This document shows, in pieces, positions 22,443 to 29,740 of a stretch of DNA of 31,738 nt; position 1 is the stretch's first letter, and the number at the start of each line of letters is the position of its first letter. The position numbers and the translations under genes were made by a program. This DNA comes from JAXHNE01 sp038316995 (GTDB lineage: Bacteria; Patescibacteriota; Saccharimonadia; Saccharimonadales; JAXHNE01), in assembly GCA_038316995.1 (NCBI GenBank), contig JBBQAZ010000007.1, positions 1 to 31,738 of the forward strand, in the 5' to 3' direction. The notes under the pieces are model-generated. The model was not told where the DNA came from and did no database searches. It was given only the letters and a program-made list of their open reading frames with translations.

Positions 22443-23300
22443 ATGAAGAAGCACTACACAATCGAAGAGCTGGAGCGTATTGCATATGATATTCGCGCAG
22501 ATATTATCAAGATGCTCGAACATGCTAAAAGTGGACACAGTGCTGGGCCTCTTGGTCTTGCAGATATATTTACAGCACTTTACTTCGATGTTATGCGCCA
22601 TGACCCAAACAATCCAACTTGGGAAGAGCGAGATATCATAATTCTCAGTAACGGTCATTGTGCTCCGATTCAGTACGCTACAATGGCGCACAACGGATAT
22701 TTTCCAAAAAAGGATTTAATGACGCTTCGTCAATTTGGCTCAGGACTTCAGGGACATCCAGAACGTGAGCGACTTGCCGGGATTGAAGCTACTAGCGGAC
22801 CATTGGGCGAAGGGCTAGGTCAGGCTGTCGGCATGGCACTCGGAATGCGAATGAACAAACAACTTCATCGCCAAGTATATGTGGTCATGGGTGACGGAGA
22901 GCTAAACGAGGGTAATATTTGGGAATCTGCCATGCTTGCAAGTAAAGAGAGGCTCACCAATATAGTGGGAATCGTAGACCGCAATAATATTCAGATTGAT
23001 GGACCGACAGAAGTTGTAATGCCTCTAGAAGATTTGAAGGCAAAATGGCAGGCTTTTGGTTGGCATGTGATTGAAGTAGATGGTCATAATATTGAGAGTG
23101 TCATAGATGCCTGTGCAATGGCGAAAGCAATTGTAGAAAAACCCGTATTGATACTTGCGCATACCATACCGGGAAAAGGTGTCGACTTTATGGAATATGA
23201 TTTTCATTGGCACGGCGCACAACCAAATCATGATCAAGCAGTTAAGGCATTACACGACATCCGAACTCTTAAAGGTAAAATACGGAGCGAGCACGAATGA
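22443..23300 (+). CDS. Transketolase, N-terminal (TPP-binding) subunit
   Basis: This is the thiamine-diphosphate-binding half of a two-subunit transketolase (285 aa). Recognised motifs are GHSAGPLGLADIFTALYF near the N-terminus, the segment GLQGHPER, and the TPP/Mg motif GDGELNEGNIWESAM continuing to NNIQIDG. The start at ATG 22443 is preferred: an upstream in-frame TTG at 22425 would place the start before the -10 box. Its last four bases (ATGA) contain the start of the C-terminal subunit, so the halves are made together. It moves two-carbon units between sugar phosphates. Split transketolases are common in archaea and CPR. Confidence 0.95.
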   Translation: MKKHYTIEELERIAYDIRADIIKMLEHAKSGHSAGPLGLADIFTALYFDVMRHDPNNPTWEERDIIILSNGHCAPIQYATMAHNGYFPKKDLMTLRQFGSGLQGHPERERLAGIEATSGPLGEGLGQAVGMALGMRMNKQLHRQVYVVMGDGELNEGNIWESAMLASKERLTNIVGIVDRNNIQIDGPTEVVMPLEDLKAKWQAFGWHVIEVDGHNIESVIDACAMAKAIVEKPVLILAHTIPGKGVDFMEYDFHWHGAQPNHDQAVKALHDIRTLKGKIRSEHE

Positions 23301-24274
23301 GCAACTTACATCTGGCTGAAATACATAAGGGTAAACTAGAATCCGAACCAAATCGAGCAGGCTTTGGACGAGGTTTAGTCCTTGCTGGTCAACAAGATGA
23401 GCGAGTTGTTGGACTTTGCGCAGACCTAACAGGTTCAGTGAAGATGGATGCCTTTGCCAAGGAATTTCCTGACAGGTTCGTTCAAGTTGGAATTGCAGAG
23501 CAAAATATGGCAACAGTTGCGAGTGGCCTGGCAGCAATGGGTAAGATTCCTTTTATGAGTAGTTATGCCGCGTTTAGCCCAGGACGAAACTGGGAGCAGA
23601 TTAAAACCACAATTGCACTAAATAATCAGCCGGTAAAAATCGTTGGTGCCCATGCGGGCCTCTATACAGGTCAAGACGGAGCAACACACCAAATGCTTGA
23701 AGACATTGCAATTATGCGTGCTATGCCAAACATGGTTGTGATAGCACCCGGTGATAGTCTTGAAATGGAACGAGCAACTTTGGCTATGGCACGCGACAAA
23801 CGTCCAAATTACATGCGAATGACGCGTGAGGCGACGCCAATCATTACTACTAAAGACACTCCATTCGAAATTGGTAAAGCCTACGTTTATGAACACGGAC
23901 TAGATGTGACGTTGATTGCAACTGGAACAATGACTTATCACGCTCTGGTTGCAGCTGAAAAGCTCTATAAAGAAGGAATTGAGGCCGAAGTAATTCATGT
24001 ACCAACCATTAAGCCACTAGATTCAGAAACGATTGTTAAGAGCGCAAAGAAAACCAAAGCTGTCGTGACGATTGAAGAAGCACAAATAAACGGCGGGCTT
24101 GGAAGTGCAGTTGCGGAAGTTCTAGGTGAACAACAACCAACAAGGATGCAAAGGGTAGGCATGAAAGATACATTCGGCCAAACGGGTGTACCGGAAGATC
24201 TGTTAAAACACTATGGCCTGACCGTTCACCATATCATGATGGCCGCCCACCAAGTCTACGACGCCAAAAAATAA
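23297..24274 (+). CDS. Transketolase, C-terminal (pyrimidine-binding) subunit
   Basis: This is the second half of the split transketolase, 325 aa, with pyrimidine-binding and C-terminal domains. Its motifs are GLCADLTGS, RFVQVGIAEQNMATVASGLA (with the Glu that activates thiamine diphosphate), the phosphate-contact region HAGLYTGQDGATHQ, and the C-terminal domain EAQINGGLGSAVAE. It overlaps the N-terminal subunit by 4 bases. The two together make one active site at the subunit interface. A 1-deoxyxylulose-5-phosphate synthase C-half is an alternative, but the N-half and the neighbouring gap/rpiB/rpe genes favour transketolase. Confidence 0.95.
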   Translation: MSNLHLAEIHKGKLESEPNRAGFGRGLVLAGQQDERVVGLCADLTGSVKMDAFAKEFPDRFVQVGIAEQNMATVASGLAAMGKIPFMSSYAAFSPGRNWEQIKTTIALNNQPVKIVGAHAGLYTGQDGATHQMLEDIAIMRAMPNMVVIAPGDSLEMERATLAMARDKRPNYMRMTREATPIITTKDTPFEIGKAYVYEHGLDVTLIATGTMTYHALVAAEKLYKEGIEAEVIHVPTIKPLDSETIVKSAKKTKAVVTIEEAQINGGLGSAVAEVLGEQQPTRMQRVGMKDTFGQTGVPEDLLKHYGLTVHHIMMAAHQVYDAKK

Positions 24275-24277
24275 TAG

Positions 24278-25150
24278 ATGACTTGGCAGCAGTTAATTCT
24301 AATTCAGACTTGTATTGCCGCAATTTATACACTGCTATTTAGGTCAATCGCCAAAGATCATAAGTCTATTTTAGTTGCTGCACAAGTGGGTGCTTATAAT
24401 TTTGTATCGATATTTTGTTTTGGAATTTTATGGTTAATATTGACAGAAACTACATTTCCATCCCTACCAACCGCTATACACTTGTATGCATTTAACGGCC
24501 TTTTATTTGCTAGCTTTAGCATATTTGCCTATAAGGTATTTACCGAACTAGATGCGGCATTTGGAAGTATTGCAATCATGTTGACAGCGTTGTCTAGTGT
24601 TATTTTTGGTTTCGTAGTTTTGGGCGAAGTCCTAACAGTTTCGCAGTTACTTGGGTCAGGATTACTTCTTGGGGCAATTGTTACCGCAAATGTTTTAGGT
24701 AGCAAACACAATAAGGATAATCCAAAACAGCTTATAATTGCTTTTTGGGTAGTGGGGGCGGCAATCATATATGGTCTTGCTGCATCTATAGAGAAACAAC
24801 TGGTACTGCAAGACGGGCTTGCAACATATTTGCTGTTTGGCTGGGCCTTTCAACTTTTTGGAGCTGTAATTGCGTTCCTGATTATTAAAGTACTATACGT
24901 AAAAGATAAAACAGAAGACATAGTTAAACCGGCACTTGTTCTTGGGTTTTTGAGAGGTGTTGCAGGGCTGGCGTTTATAAGTGCTCAAATAGCAGGCGGG
25001 CCAATTGGCGTTTTGTCGTCTGTGTCTAATTTTCGAGTAGTAATAATTACAGGACTCGCAGCAATATTCCTGCATGAACGAGAAAGATTACTCCAAAAAT
25101 TAGCGTTATGCATGGTAGCCACTATTGGCTTATGGCTAAGTTTTAGATAA
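24278..25150 (+). CDS. EamA/DMT-superfamily transporter
   Basis: This 290-aa protein consists almost wholly of hydrophobic segments, about ten by eye, with the internal two-fold repeat typical of EamA (drug/metabolite transporter) proteins. Characteristic parts are AAFGSIAIMLTALSSVIFGFVVLGEVLTVSQLLGSGLLLGAIV in the first repeat and SSVSNFRVVIITGLAAIFLHERERLLQKLAL in the second. It begins 3 bases after the transketolase stop and precedes the aldolase gene, which has its own promoter. The position suggests transport of a sugar, nucleoside or related metabolite that feeds the pathway, but DMT substrates cannot be told from sequence. Confidence 0.85.
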   Translation: MTWQQLILIQTCIAAIYTLLFRSIAKDHKSILVAAQVGAYNFVSIFCFGILWLILTETTFPSLPTAIHLYAFNGLLFASFSIFAYKVFTELDAAFGSIAIMLTALSSVIFGFVVLGEVLTVSQLLGSGLLLGAIVTANVLGSKHNKDNPKQLIIAFWVVGAAIIYGLAASIEKQLVLQDGLATYLLFGWAFQLFGAVIAFLIIKVLYVKDKTEDIVKPALVLGFLRGVAGLAFISAQIAGGPIGVLSSVSNFRVVIITGLAAIFLHERERLLQKLALCMVATIGLWLSFR

Positions 25151-25187
25151 TTGCTGAAATTCCTATACAAGCACAAGTGGTTTAAGG

Positions 25188-25193
25188 TATACT
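25188..25193 (+). promoter_or_regulatory. -10 box for the aldolase operon, leaderless layout
   Basis: TATACT ends 9 bases before the ATG at 25203. No ribosome binding site precedes the gene, and there is no convincing -35 box. Confidence 0.5.
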
Positions 25194-25202
25194 TACCCTT
25201 AT

Positions 25203-26117
25203 ATGCCGCTAACGCTTAATCAAATGAGGGAGAACTGTCTGGCTGCCCGCCGTTCAATGCATCGTGCCCGAGAGGGTGGCTATGCACTTGGCGCGTTCAA
25301 TATTGACAACCAAGACACGCTGATTGCTATTGCGCGTGCGTCTAAGGCTAAGAATGCGCCTCTCATGATAGAAGTAAGCAAAGGCGAGGTTGATGCACTA
25401 GGTTTAGAAAACATACGTGACATGGTAGATAACTATCGCCTTGAGTATGGTGTTGAAATGTATATCAATCTTGATCATAGTCCTACCGTTGCCGATGCAA
25501 TTGCCGGGATTGAAGCAGGATTTGAGTTTATTCACATAGACATTTCGCAAGCTCGAAAAGATGCATCAGTAGAACAGATTATTACCGAGACGAAACAAAT
25601 TGTAGATTATGCACGCTTAACTGGTGCCATGGTAGAGAGTGAACCGCACTATTTTGGCGGAAGCTCAAATCTACATGAAGAAAAAATTGATTATAATGAA
25701 ATTAAGAAAACATTCAGTACTCCTGAAGGCGCTCGCTCATTTGTTGAAGCAACAGGAATAGATACATTTGCAGCAGCCATAGGTAACTTACACGGAAAAT
25801 ATCCAATCCCAAAGGTGCTTGATTTAAATCTTCTTAAACAGATACGTGATGCGATTCCTTGCAACATAAGTCTGCATGGTGGAAGTGGAACCCCAGGGCA
25901 TTATTTTAAAGATGCGGCAAAGATTGGTGTTACGAAAGTAAATATTAACTCTGATATGCGCTTTGCATACCGCGAAACACTCGTAAAACAACTTCAGGAT
26001 AATCCATCTGAATACGCTGTCGTAAAATTAATGGACAAAGTAATTGACGCGGTGCAAGAAGTGGTAGAGGCAAAATTAGACACTTTTTTGTCTGAAGGGA
26101 AAGCTGTAGTAGACTAA
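25203..26117 (+). CDS. fba: Class II fructose-bisphosphate aldolase
   Basis: Class II aldolases use zinc to interconvert fructose 1,6-bisphosphate with dihydroxyacetone phosphate and glyceraldehyde 3-phosphate. The 304-aa protein retains the expected residues: GAFNIDN at 30-36, Asp91-His92 in NLDHSP, Glu145 in MVESEPHYFGG, His198 in IGNLHGKY, His225 in LHGGSG, and VNINSDMR near 255. Related tagatose-bisphosphate or ketose-bisphosphate aldolases share these, so substrate is inferred from context with gap and transketolase. The gene is followed after 22 bases by the PfkB-family kinase, and is preceded by a -10 box placed for a leaderless transcript. Confidence 0.92.
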   Translation: MPLTLNQMRENCLAARRSMHRAREGGYALGAFNIDNQDTLIAIARASKAKNAPLMIEVSKGEVDALGLENIRDMVDNYRLEYGVEMYINLDHSPTVADAIAGIEAGFEFIHIDISQARKDASVEQIITETKQIVDYARLTGAMVESEPHYFGGSSNLHEEKIDYNEIKKTFSTPEGARSFVEATGIDTFAAAIGNLHGKYPIPKVLDLNLLKQIRDAIPCNISLHGGSGTPGHYFKDAAKIGVTKVNINSDMRFAYRETLVKQLQDNPSEYAVVKLMDKVIDAVQEVVEAKLDTFLSEGKAVVD

Positions 26118-26139
26118 TGATAATAAAGAGGTGGGGAAC

Positions 26140-27141
26140 ATGAGCCAGTTTGACGTAATTAGTGTTGGCGATATCGTAACAGATGCATTTATTAAATTAA
26201 AAGATGACCAAGCTTTTAGCTATAAAGACGAAAAAGGTATGGACGTGATAGCAATGGAGCTTGGTTCTAAGCTGCCATTTGATCATGTAGAAATAAAAGA
26301 AGCAGTTGGGAATGCTCCAAATGCAGCTGTAAGCTTTGCACGTCTTGGACTTAACAGCGGCCTAGTAAGTAATGTTGGCGGCGATACTGCGGGCCGAGAT
26401 ATGATAACAAAGCTTCATCATGAAAAAGTCGACACCAGATTCATTAGAATTAATCCAGACAATAAGAGTAATTACCATTATGTGCTTTGGTACAAAGAAG
26501 AACGAACAATCCTAATTAAGCATGAAGAATATGATTATCATTGGCCAGATTTTAAGCAAAAAGAACTGCCAGGATGGGTGTATTTCAGTTCTATTAGCGA
26601 GAACGCCATGGACATGCATGATGAAATGGCAGAATGGTTTGAGAATAATCCGAATGTACGTTTAGCTTTCCAACCGGGAACTTTTCAAATTGCTGCAGGA
26701 ACAGACAGGCTGGCTCGACTGTACAAAGAAACCGATATAGTTTTAGTTAACAGAGAAGAAGCAGTCCAAGTCACTGGCGGTAATCATGAAGATTTACATG
26801 ATTTAATCAACAAACTTCATGCACTCGGACCAAAGGTAGTCTGTGTGACTGATGGGCCTGATGGAGCCTACGCAAGTGATGGTGAGAATCGATTTAAGAT
26901 GCCTGCTTACCCTGATGCTTCACCTCCAAAAGAGCGTACAGGCGCTGGTGATGCCTTTTCTTCAGCTTTTGTTGCAGCTATCATAAAAGGCGCAAGCATT
27001 GAAAGTGCACTGCAATGGGCTCCTATTAATTCCATGAATGTAGTGCAGCATGTTGGCGCACAAGAAGGTCTTCTGTCAGAAAAAGAAATGGCTGAATATT
27101 TACACAAAGCACCAGACTGGTACAAGCCCGAAAGATTTTAA
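26140..27141 (+). CDS. PfkB-family carbohydrate kinase
   Basis: This ribokinase-fold kinase phosphorylates a sugar or nucleoside with ATP. With the ATG at 26140 it is 333 aa; an in-frame GTG 9 bases earlier sits within the ribosome binding site GAGGTGGGG and is less likely. Motifs are DVISVGDIVTDAF at the N-terminus, GNAPNAAVSFARLGL (PfkB signature 1 region), and RTGAGDAFSSAFVAAI (signature 2) with catalytic Asp271 and the anion hole 268-271. It follows the aldolase gene and is 3 bases from the next gene. CPR genomes often lack a standard PfkA, so fructose-6-phosphate is one candidate substrate; fructose, ribose or nucleosides are others. Confidence 0.9.
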   Translation: MSQFDVISVGDIVTDAFIKLKDDQAFSYKDEKGMDVIAMELGSKLPFDHVEIKEAVGNAPNAAVSFARLGLNSGLVSNVGGDTAGRDMITKLHHEKVDTRFIRINPDNKSNYHYVLWYKEERTILIKHEEYDYHWPDFKQKELPGWVYFSSISENAMDMHDEMAEWFENNPNVRLAFQPGTFQIAAGTDRLARLYKETDIVLVNREEAVQVTGGNHEDLHDLINKLHALGPKVVCVTDGPDGAYASDGENRFKMPAYPDASPPKERTGAGDAFSSAFVAAIIKGASIESALQWAPINSMNVVQHVGAQEGLLSEKEMAEYLHKAPDWYKPERF

Positions 27142-27144
27142 TCG

Positions 27145-28377
27145 ATGTCAAAATTGCTAAGTGAACTTCTTGGGGCGCAAGAGCCATTGTTCTCTCTAGC
27201 GATTAAGCAACTTGAACAAGCCAGTGGTAATCACAGCGCAGATTTACGTCTGACATCTGAGGTGAGCGGAAAAGTTTACCAGAAAATGAAAGAATTAGGC
27301 TTGGACCCAAGTGACTCAACAGGCGAAGAGTTGTATTCTGCCCTTCTTGGTCTCTGTCGGCGTCATGATGAATTCCTGGCAAAAAAAATGGGCGTAGATG
27401 ATCCCGAAGATGTACAGGATGTAGTTAAAAAACTAACAGGTTTTGCTCGTAACATGGATACTCAGCGAAAAGTATGGGTGCTAAAGCACAGTGTTGCCAA
27501 GCAGCTACTCAAAAAAACCCCTCCTAAGCAAATAATGAAACATCTAGGGTATCGTTCTATAGATTCGATGATTAAGCGCGAAAAAACTTCTGAGCTCTTT
27601 GCTGCACTTCGTTTTGCCGAAGAAGGGCCATGGCTAAACAAGTTTATTCAGAGTTATAAAATGCTTAAACCTAAAGATTTTGAAGTACGCGATATTGAAA
27701 TAGTGACACTCAGCAAGGATAAATGGGGTGAAATAACAGAGTCCTTTGTTCATAAGAAGAGACATAATTTAACACATTTAAAAGAAATGGGTGTCATTGT
27801 TATTCTACCAATGCCAATGGAGCGTATGCGAGGAATTGTGATTACGGTCCTACCGTTGCTACTTCACTATTTCAATGAAGTACGGCTATATAGCTCATAT
27901 TTTAAACTTCAACAGGTTCGTTCAGACTTTGGAGAAGTTCTTGTCGATACGCTTATTGCCGATCCTGATCATCATGCTGTAATGGCCGGTCAAAACGTTC
28001 ATTGGCGAATAATTCAACGATATTTTGGTAAACTTGAGCATGAATCGCATCCTGAAATATTTCAACCTCATCTTCAACCAGAAGATTTGCATTGGCGAAA
28101 AGCCGAAGAAGTGCTTTTTAAGATAGAACCAGCACTCCATTTCTGGTATGATTTAGACTATGTCGGCGTTATGCGTGGTGACCGGCCAGTAACTTTCAAT
28201 CTCATGGATATTGCAATAAGTTATGTAAATGACTTGCCTTACAAAAAGAGGGCAATATACCACTTCAGGGAAAGTCTCTGGAATGAGATATTTATACGTT
28301 ATATGGGACAGAAAACATTAGAAAAGCAGATCCTAAAACAACTTGACAACGAAATGGTTGCGCCGGAACTTATATAA
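27145..28377 (+). CDS. Unknown 410-aa protein with repeated HWR motifs
   Basis: I do not recognise a family. The protein is soluble, without signal peptide or clear membrane span. Residues 1-180 look helical, with a helix-turn-helix-like stretch at about 118-145 (TPPKQIMKHLGYRSIDSMIKRE). Residues 181-240 look like an alpha/beta segment. The second half has clustered His/Trp/Asp: DPDHH at 273-277, NVHWR at 284-288, DLHWR at 314-318, and FWYDLDYVG at 333-341. The two HWR segments, 30 residues apart, may come from a repeat or a ligand site. It starts 3 bases after the kinase stop, so it is almost surely co-expressed with kinase and aldolase. The length and ordered composition make it a real gene. 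Confidence 0.75.
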   Translation: MSKLLSELLGAQEPLFSLAIKQLEQASGNHSADLRLTSEVSGKVYQKMKELGLDPSDSTGEELYSALLGLCRRHDEFLAKKMGVDDPEDVQDVVKKLTGFARNMDTQRKVWVLKHSVAKQLLKKTPPKQIMKHLGYRSIDSMIKREKTSELFAALRFAEEGPWLNKFIQSYKMLKPKDFEVRDIEIVTLSKDKWGEITESFVHKKRHNLTHLKEMGVIVILPMPMERMRGIVITVLPLLLHYFNEVRLYSSYFKLQQVRSDFGEVLVDTLIADPDHHAVMAGQNVHWRIIQRYFGKLEHESHPEIFQPHLQPEDLHWRKAEEVLFKIEPALHFWYDLDYVGVMRGDRPVTFNLMDIAISYVNDLPYKKRAIYHFRESLWNEIFIRYMGQKTLEKQILKQLDNEMVAPELI

Positions 28378-28394
28378 TTTAGTAAAGGGTGGAA

Positions 28395-28958
28395 ATGTAT
28401 CAAATTTGTGTATCAGGTGCGGCAAAGGGTAAAAGTGTCGAGGAAGGACGTGAGCTTTCAATTGCTGCGGGTGCGGCTATAGCAAAAGCTGGACATAGTT
28501 TACTAACTGGCGCGACGATAGGACTCCCGAATTATGCTGCTGAAGGCTACAAGGCTGCAGGTGGAATAATGAGCGTGGGTATAAGCCCGGCATCGAGCAA
28601 AATTGAACATGTCGCTAAGTACCGACTACCTACCGAGGCATACGACACAATTCTTTACACAGGCCTACATTATGTAGGTAGAGATACGCTGCTTATTCAA
28701 TCAAGTGATGCAGTTGTAAGCATTGGTGGTCGTCTGGGGACACTTCATGAATTTACGATTGCCATGGAAACAGAAAAACCTATTGGATTCTTACAGGGAG
28801 CAGGCGGTATAAGCACCCAAATTGAAGATATATTAAAAGCAGCAGGTAAACGTAACGATCCAGACGTTGTTTTTGCAGCAGATTCTAAAGAGCTAGTAGA
28901 GCTACTTACAAGCAGACTTAAGCAGACTTACAAGAAGTACGCTAGACTATATAAATAA
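28395..28958 (+). CDS. SLOG-fold (LOG-like, TIGR00725-type) nucleotide-binding protein
   Basis: This is a Rossmann-type protein of 187 aa. The N-terminal strand and loop YQICVSGAAKGKS is followed by LTGATIGLPNYAAEGYKAAGG and the GGRLGTLHE segment at 111-119, equivalent to the GG-x-GT-x-x-E motif of LOG cytokinin-type phosphoribohydrolases. The variant order (Arg-Leu in place of a third Gly) fits the TIGR00725-like group of unknown function. The ATG at 28395 is chosen because GGGTGG precedes it at good spacing; an in-frame GTG at 28389 lies inside that site. The C-terminal 20 residues are Lys/Tyr-rich. A nucleotide or nucleotide-sugar ligand is likely; no reaction is assigned. Confidence 0.78.
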   Translation: MYQICVSGAAKGKSVEEGRELSIAAGAAIAKAGHSLLTGATIGLPNYAAEGYKAAGGIMSVGISPASSKIEHVAKYRLPTEAYDTILYTGLHYVGRDTLLIQSSDAVVSIGGRLGTLHEFTIAMETEKPIGFLQGAGGISTQIEDILKAAGKRNDPDVVFAADSKELVELLTSRLKQTYKKYARLYK

Positions 28959-28972
28959 TAGGAGTCCAAGGC

Positions 28973-29701
28973 ATGAAATTTCATAAACCTGTTCACAAAA
29001 AAGTGAGCCTAGTTGTGCTTTGCATAATTATTGGTGCCGTAGGAGTACTTTGGTATTTTTCTTTTGTAGAAAGTAGCGTTAAAAGATCTGAAGTCCCACA
29101 AATAACAGATAATGATGCAATAAATGATTTTGATTCATGCGCTAAGGCCGGCAATCCAATATTAGAGAGCTATCCCGAGCAATGTCAGGCAAATGGCAAG
29201 GTTTTCACAGCAGAAACGATGAGTAAGACAAGCGTCATAGAAAGTAACCTTCCAGACGGTTGGGTATCGTTTGATTCAGCGAGCGACGACTTAAAGCAAG
29301 CTAATTTCAATGAAGGAATTGGGGAGGATACGAACAAACCATCTTGTTCATTAGAGTTGCGGATTGAAAAGATTAATGCAGAAAGCACTGATACAATCAC
29401 AGATACTGCGCTTTTTGAACAAGAAAGTGTTGAAATAAAAGAAAACAAAGGCTACGTAACAAATGTAATCGATGAAAAAGAATACACCTTGCAATTAAAT
29501 GGGCTAGAACAAGCTCAAGTTTTCTTTGAAGCTCGATTAAAACTTAGGGACGAAACCGGAACAGACTTAAATACGATACATACTACAACTGCATACATAG
29601 TTGGCAAGAAGGATTATGCAAGTATAAAGATTTCATGCGTAAACGGTAATTATGACGATATTCAGTCCGTTTTACGGGCAGCGTCTATCGAAATTTTTTA
29701 G
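28973..29701 (+). CDS. Membrane-anchored extracellular protein of unknown function
   Basis: The 242-aa protein has an N-terminal basic stretch and one membrane helix (about 11-29), then an extracellular part. Residues 52-79 hold the motif DFDSCAKAGNPILESYPEQC with Cys56 and Cys71 and the following NGKVFT; similar C-x3-GxP-x2-ESYPxQC segments occur in many secreted proteins of unknown function. The remaining 160 residues look like a beta-rich domain with one later Cys pair (about 122 and 225). No catalytic signature is seen. A Shine-Dalgarno AGGAGT lies before the ATG, the same form as before the RND permease. The two Cys pairs suggest disulfides outside the cell. Confidence 0.7.
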   Translation: MKFHKPVHKKVSLVVLCIIIGAVGVLWYFSFVESSVKRSEVPQITDNDAINDFDSCAKAGNPILESYPEQCQANGKVFTAETMSKTSVIESNLPDGWVSFDSASDDLKQANFNEGIGEDTNKPSCSLELRIEKINAESTDTITDTALFEQESVEIKENKGYVTNVIDEKEYTLQLNGLEQAQVFFEARLKLRDETGTDLNTIHTTTAYIVGKKDYASIKISCVNGNYDDIQSVLRAASIEIF

Positions 29702-29728
29702 TTTGACTAAACAAAAGTTCAAGCTTGA

Positions 29729-29734
29729 TATACT
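29729..29734 (+). promoter_or_regulatory. Extended -10 box for uvrB, leaderless layout
   Basis: TG-A-TATACT ends exactly 6 bases before the uvrB ATG, predicting transcription start at the A of the start codon. TTGACT at 29703-29708 is a good -35 sequence, but the 20-bp spacing is long. No LexA-type box is seen. Confidence 0.55.
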
Positions 29735-29740
29735 ACTTTA

